Shown: piece by piece, positions 56,895-64,000 of the stretch
How positions within the stretch are numbered: the stretch's first letter is position 1
How the letters are laid out: every line of letters begins with the position of its first letter
From: Pedobacter sp. FW305-3-2-15-E-R2A2
GTDB lineage: Bacteria > Bacteroidota > Bacteroidia > Sphingobacteriales > Sphingobacteriaceae
Assembly (NCBI RefSeq): GCF_038446955.1
Contig: NZ_CP151803.1
Span: 868,001-932,000, forward strand
Direction of reading: 5' to 3'
DNA: 64,000 nt
The notes under the pieces: generated by a model
The model's database searches: none
What the model was told of the DNA's origin: nothing
Seen by the model: the letters and a program-made list of their open reading frames with translations, nothing else
Position numbers and translations under genes: made by a program

Positions 56895-57886
56895 AATCTC
56901 TCTATCAACGAAAATAGCTCCCACCCTAGAGGCTATTGTGCGATAGTAAAAATCAAATGGTCGAATAACCGCATTTAAAAAATGGTATTCGACCATTTGA
57001 TTTTAGTGTAGATTATTAAGTCGACTATAACTCCTCGTTTTTCCTTCTGGGCTTACACACTTCTGTAAAAGGAATTTAAATACCGGATCTTTAAGTATTC
57101 TTGACCGGAGTGCCGTTTAGTCTGCTAAGTAGCCGTTTGTTCTTAGTGTCAACAAGAGCACTAGTCAAAGAAGGCTTTAGTGAGGAAGTGGAACGTATCG
57201 CCAATGGTGTCACTAAAAAGTTGTTTGCCGAGCTATATTGTAATTTGCAGATGTTTCCAAATTTAGTTATTGTCTTTTTTGAGTGTGATTTTATCCGCTT
57301 GTAAGATATTGGAATTCTTTATGTTTTTGCATGATTTGTTGAGTCATTTGGATACCGTTGTCAATCGTACATCAGTGAAAATTATTTTGCAGTGTTTTTT
57401 GTAATCAGCACGAATAAGAGTGCTTAAGATCGGTAGGATGGCGGGCCGATTGCGGCATGGTAATTTCAATTTTGGCAGATGACGCTTCTGTGTTATGTGT
57501 CCTTTTGTGTTAATTTTAGTAAATGATATATTTAAATATATGCCAATTAAGGAAATTTTGTGTAAAAAAAAGATAAATTAATCAATGGTGCTGGATGGAA
57601 ATAATGAGTTTTATCCGGTTTTAGCTACTTTTTGTGTATTTTAAGTTAATAATTGTGTTTTTTGGATATTTATTTATACAAATAAATCTAATTAATTACA
57701 TTATTTGTATATTTAGGTAATTGTTGTGTTTTAAACGAGTGTTGTAATCTATATTTTGTATTTTTTTATATTTCCCTTGTGTTGTTGCCTAAGGGATATG
57801 AATAAATCATTGGAAGCTGATTTTTTCTCTTATTCATTTTAAGTTCTCAAATAATTAACGAATTCTAAAAATAAAACTGTAAGCTT
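56895..57886. other. gene-poor, AT-rich region before the subtilase
   Basis: Apart from the 19-base inverted repeat at 56949-57004 nothing is clearly functional. A 67-codon ORF at 57101-57304 (reads from a TTG) has no recognisable similarity and probably is noise. From about 57540 the sequence is very AT-rich with T runs, unlike neighbouring DNA; it includes the upstream region of the protease gene. Degraded mobile DNA is a possible origin, but no transposase remnant was identified. Confidence 0.5.
56949..57004. terminator. 19-base perfect inverted repeat, terminator-like
   Basis: AAAATCAAATGGTCGAATA (56949-56967) and TATTCGACCATTTGATTTT (56986-57004) pair without mismatch around an 18-base loop that can itself partly pair (CATTT/AAATG). 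It lies 54 bases past the TonB receptor stop. A bidirectional terminator is the simplest reading; a palindromic mobile repeat is the alternative. Confidence 0.7.
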
Positions 57887-60028
57887 ATGAAGCCACTTAA
57901 TCAACTACTCAATCCAGAATTCCCCAGGTACTTTTATTATCAAGGGTCTAGGGTTTACCTAAATAATGTTCAAAATAAAGTGCTTATTTCTTTTAGGGAG
58001 CCAACAAGTTTAGAAAGTAAAAAAGAAGTGCTGTCCAGAATTAATAAAACTTTTGGAGAAGATGTATTATCAACAGTCGAAGGAAATCGAATTGAAGATA
58101 AATTTTTGATTTTGGATTTACATAATTCGACCAATGCAAAATTAGCTGATGGAGTCCAAATTCAATTTGATCAACCAGAAATTGAGTACATAAGTGCCGT
58201 TTATACTACAGAAGATAGCCCCAAGGTACTAATGGCCCTCACTAATCAACTGTTTGTTGGGGTTAAACCTAAATATTCGATTGAGGATTTGGATGCATTA
58301 TTGGATAAATTTGGAGGAATATCTAAGAAGGAGCAATTTGGAGATAACGTGTTTCTTTTGACTTTGGCAGATAACGAAAAATTCGATAGTCTGGATATCG
58401 CGAATCAAATTTCAGAAAGTCCGCTTATTGAATATGCTGAGCCTAGTTTCTTTCGTTCAATGCCTGTTTTAGCTTATACACCTAATGATCCTTTGTATTC
58501 ATCTGAATGGCATATTCCAAGAATTGGTGCTGATAATGTATGGTGTTGGGGAAATGCAGGTAGCTCCGTTTCAATTGGAATTATGGACGTAGGAATAAAT
58601 ACTTCACATCCTGATTTATCTGCCTTTTTCCTGGGTACCTACGATCCTACCGGGTTATCCTTAGGATACGATGCACATGGAACATTATGTGCGGGTGCAG
58701 CTCTTGAAAATGGGGACAACTCAATTGGCGGATGTGGTGTAGCTTATATGGCTCGCTTATACCAAATTCGGATTGGATACAACCCAACAACTGATCCAAA
58801 TAGTGTCAATATGTATTCCCTTGATGCATGGTTAGTCGGGGGATTAAATTATGCATATTCTAACGGAATCGCGGTATTAAGCTGTTCTTTTAGTTTGGGC
58901 GCACCAAGTACCACATTTAATAACCGATTGACAAACTTGGCGGATTCCGGGAGGGGGGGATACGGCACTGTTGTTGTAGCTGCCACCGGTAATGAAGGTG
59001 TTGATGGAATCGCTTATCCGGCAAGTCATGCAAAAGTTATTTCAGTTGGGTCATCGAATTATTGGGATGAGAAATCAATATTTTCAAATTACGGTTGGAA
59101 TATGAGCTTAATTGCTCCTGGTGAAAATATCACTACGACTACTTATTTAGGAGGATACACTAACTCGTTTAATGGTACATCAGCTGCTACTCCAATAGTA
59201 GCGGGAGCTGTAGCCTTAATTTTACATGATAATGTTTTTTTGAGCAGAACGCAAGTGACGGAAGAGTTATTAATTAATTGTTGTGATAAAGTTGGTCAAT
59301 ATGACTATTATGTGTCTACATATGGTATGAGAAGTTACCAAACTGGATTTGGGCGATTAAAAATTAATAAGTATTATACTAATAAATACAAAATTAATGG
59401 CCCAGATTTCTTTTGCGGCAGTCAACAACAATATACTATGCCAGTATTGCCTCCAATATATACAAAGGTCTGGTCATCATCAAATCCTAATCTCCCAGTT
59501 GACTCTACAGGATTGATGACAAATCCACATAATGTAAATGAGAGGACAATATTAACTGTTACACTTGTTGGAGGGGCATGTGATATTGAAATTACAAAAA
59601 ATGTTGCCGTCGGAGTTTGCATTGAAGAGTTTTATGCGATTGGAGACGGACCTAGACGCATTACTCTAGGCAACAATCCATCTGAAGTTGTATATGTAAG
59701 GAATAATTCTGCTTTATTTTGGCCTGAATTCCCTTATGCGGGAATGTCATTTGGTTATGCTCCCCGAGTTGGCGAAACTACTTTAGATCGGCCCAATAAT
59801 AGCTCGCTTATTGCTAACACGCCTTTTTCCTGGATGGGGGATTTCGATATGGTGGTTCTCGAAGTTATCTCGCATCCTCCGACTTGGACACTTGCCTATC
59901 CTTTTCCTGATTATAAGAATGGAATAATGGCAATAACGGCAGGAAATGCCTCGGGAACATTAGTAGTAAAACTTAGTTCTCCATGTGGTTTTGCTATACT
60001 AACATTCAATGTTGTTGGTATAGATTAA
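57887..60028 (+). CDS. subtilisin-like serine protease (S8) without obvious signal peptide
   Basis: 713-residue subtilase. An N-terminal prodomain-like region of about 200 residues precedes the catalytic domain: Asp234 in GIMDVGINTSHPDL, His264 in GYDAHGTLCAGAA, oxyanion Asn369 in AATGNEGVDG and Ser432 in NGTSAATPIVAGAVA, so the triad is complete. Residues about 515-590 look Ig-like (INGPDFFCGSQQQYTMPVLP). The N-terminus MKPLNQLLNPEFPRYFYYQG is not a signal peptide, and no membrane segment or clear C-terminal sorting domain is seen, so how it leaves the cell, if it does, is unclear. Base composition is more AT-rich than neighbours, suggesting transfer. Confidence 0.9.
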   Translation: MKPLNQLLNPEFPRYFYYQGSRVYLNNVQNKVLISFREPTSLESKKEVLSRINKTFGEDVLSTVEGNRIEDKFLILDLHNSTNAKLADGVQIQFDQPEIEYISAVYTTEDSPKVLMALTNQLFVGVKPKYSIEDLDALLDKFGGISKKEQFGDNVFLLTLADNEKFDSLDIANQISESPLIEYAEPSFFRSMPVLAYTPNDPLYSSEWHIPRIGADNVWCWGNAGSSVSIGIMDVGINTSHPDLSAFFLGTYDPTGLSLGYDAHGTLCAGAALENGDNSIGGCGVAYMARLYQIRIGYNPTTDPNSVNMYSLDAWLVGGLNYAYSNGIAVLSCSFSLGAPSTTFNNRLTNLADSGRGGYGTVVVAATGNEGVDGIAYPASHAKVISVGSSNYWDEKSIFSNYGWNMSLIAPGENITTTTYLGGYTNSFNGTSAATPIVAGAVALILHDNVFLSRTQVTEELLINCCDKVGQYDYYVSTYGMRSYQTGFGRLKINKYYTNKYKINGPDFFCGSQQQYTMPVLPPIYTKVWSSSNPNLPVDSTGLMTNPHNVNERTILTVTLVGGACDIEITKNVAVGVCIEEFYAIGDGPRRITLGNNPSEVVYVRNNSALFWPEFPYAGMSFGYAPRVGETTLDRPNNSSLIANTPFSWMGDFDMVVLEVISHPPTWTLAYPFPDYKNGIMAITAGNASGTLVVKLSSPCGFAILTFNVVGID

Positions 60029-60743
60029 GACCTGATATCTACAAGAAAGTGTACAGGAAGTTGTGTGAATGACTAGTTTATCCTGGAATTTTATCTTGCT
60101 AATTGTTCTCATTAATATAAGTATAAGGGGTACATCGACGATCAAGCATGTGGCCCTTATGCTTATTAGTTCTTTAATATTCATTTAAAGATCGAGATAG
60201 ACTCTTTTTTTGAAAAGCTGCCAGGTTCGACTGAGGGTTGAGTGCTATAGATGTTCTTTATCCAATCATACCCAATGAAATCAATAATAGCCATTCGGAA
60301 TCAGAGGTCTCTGCAATATGCTTTTTCCTATTTAAGTTTTTTAGATACCCCGATAAACAAAGGTTTTATACAAGCTGCAGAATCGATATTAATGTTTGGA
60401 AGGACAGTAATATAGAACTAAAATCTAATGTGGTTTGAGCTACCTGTGAGAATTGATCTGGATAACATAATGCGAAATTCGAATCCAATGAACAGTTTTC
60501 CATGATAATGTTTTTTTATATGCTCTAATTTAATTATGGCATATAGAGGAGAGGAAATTGTCTGTTTTTCGACTGGTGCTAGTTAAGTGACGGCTATTTA
60601 AACCGGGGCTTTTTGTTGGTTAACACTATCGCTTACAAAGGAAAAGCTGCAAAATAATCCTTTGGTTTTCATATAAATTTTAACACCTTAGTTGTACAGA
60701 TTACACGATCTATTGATCTGCTATTTTTACTTAAACGATTTTC
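60029..60743. other. intergenic region after the subtilase
   Basis: No credible gene. Long imperfect inverted repeat at 60118-60165. A 66-codon reading at 60238-60438 from a TTG has no recognisable similarity. The last 150 bases should hold the promoter of the GH31 gene, though no exact -7 consensus was found. Confidence 0.5.
60118..60165 (+). terminator. possible terminator hairpin after the subtilase gene
   Basis: TAAGTATAAGGGGTACAT (60118-60135) pairs with ATGTGGCCCTTATGCTTA (60148-60165) with a G-T pair and a mismatch, giving about 17 base pairs. The trailing bases are only moderately T-rich, so a terminator role is plausible but not proven. Confidence 0.45.
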
Positions 60744-63215
60744 ATGGAAGAACAAAACGAACACGGGAAAGAAATAAAGGATGATGGCATAATTCAGGAA
60801 ATTGTTGAAGAGACAGTACAACATTTGAATAATCCTGTTACCGACCTGAAGCCTATTGTTAAGAAATACCTCTCAGCAGTGCAAAAGGTGAAGAAGGATG
60901 GGAATAAGTTTTACTTTTCTGATGGCGATGCAAGGGTTGAGATCCGGGTGGTGAGCGACGAGATCATCAGGGTAAGACTGGCACCACATGGTGTTTTCTT
61001 AGATGATTTCTCTTATGCCGTTCCGGTAGTAGACCAAAAGGTGACGACCTTTAAAATGGAAGAACTGGAAGACCATTACGCCATTTCTACCAATACCATC
61101 ACCTGTAAGATCGGAAAAGACGATTTCCACATCTCTTTTACGGAAAACCTGAGCCAGATGGTGATGAGCGAAGATGAATCGCCAATGCACTGGGAAGAAA
61201 ATATAGAATTTGGTGGTTATTATGTATATGCCACAAAAAAATGCCTGTCTGAGGAAAACTTCTTTGGCCTGGGAGATAAATCCGGAAATATGAACCTCCG
61301 GGGACGTCATTTCCAGAATTGGAACACCGATGCTTATTCCTTTGGATGGGATCAGGATCCTTTATACCGGACGATTCCATTTTACCTGGGGGTACATCAG
61401 CAAGCCGCATACGGGATCTTCTTTGACAATACGTTCCGCTCTTATTTCGATTTCGGAAAGGAAGACAACCAAAAGACCAGTTTCTGGGCAGATGGTGGAG
61501 AACTGCAATACTATTATATCCATGGCCCACATATGATGGACGTGGTAAAAAGATATCAAACGCTGACCGGGACACACCCTATGCCACCAAAATGGGCTTT
61601 GGGATATCATCAATGCCGATGGAGTTATTATCCTGAGAAAAAGGTGAAAGAAATCGCCGATGGCTTCAGGTCCAGAAATATCCCTTGTGATGCCATTTAT
61701 CTGGATATCGACTATATGGATGGCTACCGTTGCTTTACCTGGAATAAAAACTATTTCCCTGACCCTAAACGAATGATCAAGGAACTGGCTGATGATGGCT
61801 TTAAAACCGTTGTGATGATTGATCCGGGAATTAAAGTGGACGATAATTACTGGGTATTTAAAGAGGGGAAGGAAAACAATTACTTCTGCAGAAGGAGTGA
61901 TGATTACTTTATGGAAGGTCATGTATGGCCAGGCAGATGTCAGTTTCCGGATTTTACGAACCCAACAGTAAGGGAATGGTGGGGTAATTTGTATAAAGAA
62001 CTGGTGGACATTGGCGTGGCTGGTGTCTGGAACGATATGAATGAACCTGCAGTATTTGGTGCAGGAACATTTCCCAATGATGTAAGACATAATTTTGATG
62101 GTTACCGCGGATCTCACCGTAAAGCACATAATGTTTACGGGATGCAGATGGTACGATCGACGTATGACGGTTTGAAAAAACTGATGCGTAATAAACGTCC
62201 CTTTACGATTACCCGTGCGGGTTATTCCGGAATGCAAAGATATGGTTGTGTATGGACGGGAGATAACGTAGCGACCTGGGAGCACCTGAAAATAGGAAAT
62301 ATCCAGTGTCAGCGGATGTCTGTTTCGGGCGTTCCTTTCTGTGGAACTGATATCGGAGGCTTTAGCGGAGAGCCTGATGCAGAATTGTTTACCCGCTGGA
62401 TTCAGCTGGGAACGTTTTCTCCATTTATGCGTGCGCACTCTGCCGGAGATACTGCGGAAAGAGAACCATGGAGTTTTGGTGAGCCTTATACGAGCATTAA
62501 CAGGACTTATATTGAATTAAGATACCGTTTGATGCCTTACTTATACTCCGTTTTCTGGGAACATCACCGTTACGGATTCCCGATACTGAGGCCGTTGGTC
62601 ATGCTGGAACAGGAAAATGTGAGCAATCATTTCCGTCAGGATGAATTCACTTTTGGAGATAAAATCCTGGTTTGTCCGGTTTTGGAACAAGGAGCAACTT
62701 CCCGTATGGTCTACCTGCCTAAAGGTAAGTGGTATAATTTCTGGACGCATGAAGTGCTGAACGGTGAGAGCGAGCATAATATTGAGGCGGCCTTAGATCA
62801 CATGCCTTTGTTTGTACGCGCCGGATCTGTGATTCCTGAATATCCGGTGATGCAATACGTAGGTGAAAAGAATGTAGATGAAGTATTGTTAAATATCTAT
62901 TATTCGGATTATGAAGTGAATTCTTTTCTTTATGAAGACCATGGAGATACCTTCGCTTATGAGCAGGATATCTATTCAGAAAAGAAATTCAGTGTTAAGG
63001 GAGATCAAAAGAACTTAAAGATTGAACAGAGCGTAGACGGACTTTACACGCCTAATTACGAACTGTACAATTATAACATCATCGGGATTCCGTTTAAAGT
63101 GAAAAAGATCACAGTGGATGAGCATGATGTACTGGATTTTCACATGGATGAACGCAATTGTCTGCGCTTCAAATCCAATAAGAATTTTATGACGATTAAG
63201 GTATACGGTGAATAA
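60744..63215 (+). CDS. GH31 family alpha-glucosidase
   Basis: 823-residue glycoside hydrolase that releases glucose from alpha-glucans. N-terminal beta-sandwich, then the (beta/alpha)8 barrel. Catalytic nucleophile Asp431 in GVWNDMNEPAVFG; the acid-base Asp lies in the HSAGDTAEREPW region. Other landmarks: ALGYHQCRWSYYP, IYLDIDYMDGYRCFTW, VCPVLEQGATSR. No signal peptide, so it is likely cytosolic and acts on maltodextrins or glycogen. The next gene, 24 bases on, encodes a branching enzyme, which supports a glycogen-metabolism operon. Confidence 0.94.
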   Translation: MEEQNEHGKEIKDDGIIQEIVEETVQHLNNPVTDLKPIVKKYLSAVQKVKKDGNKFYFSDGDARVEIRVVSDEIIRVRLAPHGVFLDDFSYAVPVVDQKVTTFKMEELEDHYAISTNTITCKIGKDDFHISFTENLSQMVMSEDESPMHWEENIEFGGYYVYATKKCLSEENFFGLGDKSGNMNLRGRHFQNWNTDAYSFGWDQDPLYRTIPFYLGVHQQAAYGIFFDNTFRSYFDFGKEDNQKTSFWADGGELQYYYIHGPHMMDVVKRYQTLTGTHPMPPKWALGYHQCRWSYYPEKKVKEIADGFRSRNIPCDAIYLDIDYMDGYRCFTWNKNYFPDPKRMIKELADDGFKTVVMIDPGIKVDDNYWVFKEGKENNYFCRRSDDYFMEGHVWPGRCQFPDFTNPTVREWWGNLYKELVDIGVAGVWNDMNEPAVFGAGTFPNDVRHNFDGYRGSHRKAHNVYGMQMVRSTYDGLKKLMRNKRPFTITRAGYSGMQRYGCVWTGDNVATWEHLKIGNIQCQRMSVSGVPFCGTDIGGFSGEPDAELFTRWIQLGTFSPFMRAHSAGDTAEREPWSFGEPYTSINRTYIELRYRLMPYLYSVFWEHHRYGFPILRPLVMLEQENVSNHFRQDEFTFGDKILVCPVLEQGATSRMVYLPKGKWYNFWTHEVLNGESEHNIEAALDHMPLFVRAGSVIPEYPVMQYVGEKNVDEVLLNIYYSDYEVNSFLYEDHGDTFAYEQDIYSEKKFSVKGDQKNLKIEQSVDGLYTPNYELYNYNIIGIPFKVKKITVDEHDVLDFHMDERNCLRFKSNKNFMTIKVYGE

Positions 63216-63239
63216 TGTAAACTAGTTAAAATCATTTTA

Positions 63240-64000
63240 ATGAGCACATCAGGTAAAAGCAGTTCCAATAAGAAAGTAACCGGTAAAAAGATCGAGACAA
63301 CTCCTGTTTTAGAAGAACGCAGCAAAAGCGTTTGGCCACATAGCTTGTTTACTGATTTTGACATTTCATTATTCATTTCAGGTAAGCACTTCCGTTTGTA
63401 TGAGAAAATGGGCGCACATCTCCTAAACATCGATCAAACGGCTGGTGCTTATTTTGCCGTTTGGGCACCTAATGCGCAACAGCTGAGCGTAGTGGGGAAC
63501 TTTAACAAATGGGATCAGGCCGCACATCCTTTAAATAAGCGCTGGGATGCCTCCGGTATCTGGGAAGGCTTTATACCGGGTTTGAAAAAAGGGGAAGTCT
63601 ATAAATATGCCATTAAAGGTTTTGATGGGGTAGACATCCAGAAAGGAGATCCTTTTGCTACGCGCTGGGAACATCCGCCACGAACGGCTTCTGTAATTTG
63701 GGATACCGATTATAAATGGAGAGATAAGCCCTGGTTAAAGAAGCGTCCAAAGCTGAATGCCTTAAACCAGCCGATGTCTGTTTATGAGTTGCATCTGGGC
63801 TCCTGGCAAAGAGATCCGGCGGAGCCTAAAAGAGTCCTGACCTATAAAGAGATTGCCAAAAGCCTGGTTCCTTATATTCTGGACATGGGCTTTACCCATG
63901 TGGAGCTGATGCCAATCATGGAATATCCTTATTTTCCTTCCTGGGGGTATCAGATTACCGGATATTTCGCGGCGAGCTCCAGACATGGAACACCTGAGGA
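63240..64000 (+). CDS. glgB: 1,4-alpha-glucan branching enzyme (N-terminal part, cut by window end)
   Basis: Open frame of over 250 codons running off the window, starting at the ATG at 63240 (MSTSGKSSSNKKVTGKK). After a charged lead, the CBM48 domain appears with AYFAVWAPNAQQLSVVGNFN and NKWDQAAHPL, followed by GIWEGFIPGLKKGEVYKYAI. The barrel begins at QPMSVYELHLGSWQR and continues with YPYFPSWGYQITGYFA, diagnostic of GlgB. Branching enzyme introduces alpha-1,6 links in glycogen. The 24-base gap to the GH31 gene suggests one operon. Confidence 0.93.
   Translation, partial: MSTSGKSSSNKKVTGKKIETTPVLEERSKSVWPHSLFTDFDISLFISGKHFRLYEKMGAHLLNIDQTAGAYFAVWAPNAQQLSVVGNFNKWDQAAHPLNKRWDASGIWEGFIPGLKKGEVYKYAIKGFDGVDIQKGDPFATRWEHPPRTASVIWDTDYKWRDKPWLKKRPKLNALNQPMSVYELHLGSWQRDPAEPKRVLTYKEIAKSLVPYILDMGFTHVELMPIMEYPYFPSWGYQITGYFAASSRHGTPE

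Noticed and set aside
57101..57304. 67-codon ORF in the AT-rich region
   Set aside because: TTG start, no recognised family, no promoter, and neighbouring frames are closed; judged to be chance.
60238..60438. 66-codon ORF upstream of the GH31 gene
   Set aside because: TTG start and a sequence without recognisable domain or membrane logic; nothing supports translation.
61362..62438. 358-codon minus-strand ORF inside the GH31 gene
   Set aside because: It is antisense to a clear, full-length glycosidase and reads as a His/Ser/Arg-rich shadow of its codon pattern.

Overview
This window is a chromosomal segment of a Bacteroidota bacterium, most likely Sphingobacteriaceae (Pedobacter-like). The sequence signs are the Bacteroidota sigma-A -7 element (TAnnTTTG) in front of several genes, hardly any Shine-Dalgarno sequences, two TonB-dependent receptors with carboxypeptidase-D-like N-terminal domains, a DUF4249 lipoprotein, a serine palmitoyltransferase-type enzyme, an Hc1-like mini-histone, and a dcw cluster with the Bacteroidota gene order. 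The genus is inference from gene content and was not checked by a database search.

Layout. 1-700 is non-coding but rich in inverted repeats and leads into adk and obg (701-2362). 2389-12930 is mixed accessory and housekeeping content: two GNAT proteins, a methyltransferase, an M1 peptidase, a MocR-type regulator, a Tet-like MFS exporter, an ArsR/SRPBCC pair and two orphan genes. 12112-15257 encodes a TonB-dependent receptor translationally linked to a DUF4249 lipoprotein. 15542-17734 holds a MazG-like NTP pyrophosphatase, an orphan lipoprotein and an HD-domain nucleotidase. 18035-22207 is a porin plus ProV/ProW/ProX-type glycine betaine import operon. 22388-24202 encodes a glycosyltransferase and a WecA-like initiator of surface polysaccharide synthesis. 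24335-27023 carries the lower-glycolysis genes gapA and pgk with a GNAT gene overlapping gapA. 27225-43118 is a compact dcw cluster (mraZ, rsmH, ftsL, ftsI, murE, mraY, murD, ftsW, murG, murC, ftsQ, ftsA, ftsZ), whose members mostly overlap or abut, so they are probably co-transcribed. It has no murF and no ddl. 43278-49959 encodes a serine palmitoyltransferase-like enzyme, the Hc1-like protein, the minus-strand set AcpH-like/ligA/dapA, and tyrS. 50011-53817 is a minus-strand operon of a penicillin acylase-family hydrolase, a small membrane protein and a LuxE-like adenylating enzyme. 54012-56894 is a second TonB receptor. 56895-60743 is an AT-rich, gene-poor stretch around a single subtilisin-like protease that lacks an obvious signal peptide; it looks like an accessory insertion. 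60744-64000 has a GH31 alpha-glucosidase followed by glgB (cut by the window end), so glycogen/alpha-glucan metabolism.

The best leads outside the named genes are regulatory or RNA-level: three GTGGTA repeats at exact 10-bp period before mraZ (MraZ operator), a cluster of DnaA-box sequences in the ftsA-ftsZ gap, paired dyad operators at the arsR-like gene, structured leaders before adk and before the betaine-porin gene, and a possible small RNA or 24-codon ORF near 17,060. No CRISPR array, complete tRNA, rRNA or intact insertion sequence was seen. All observations were made by reading the sequence; no similarity search was run.
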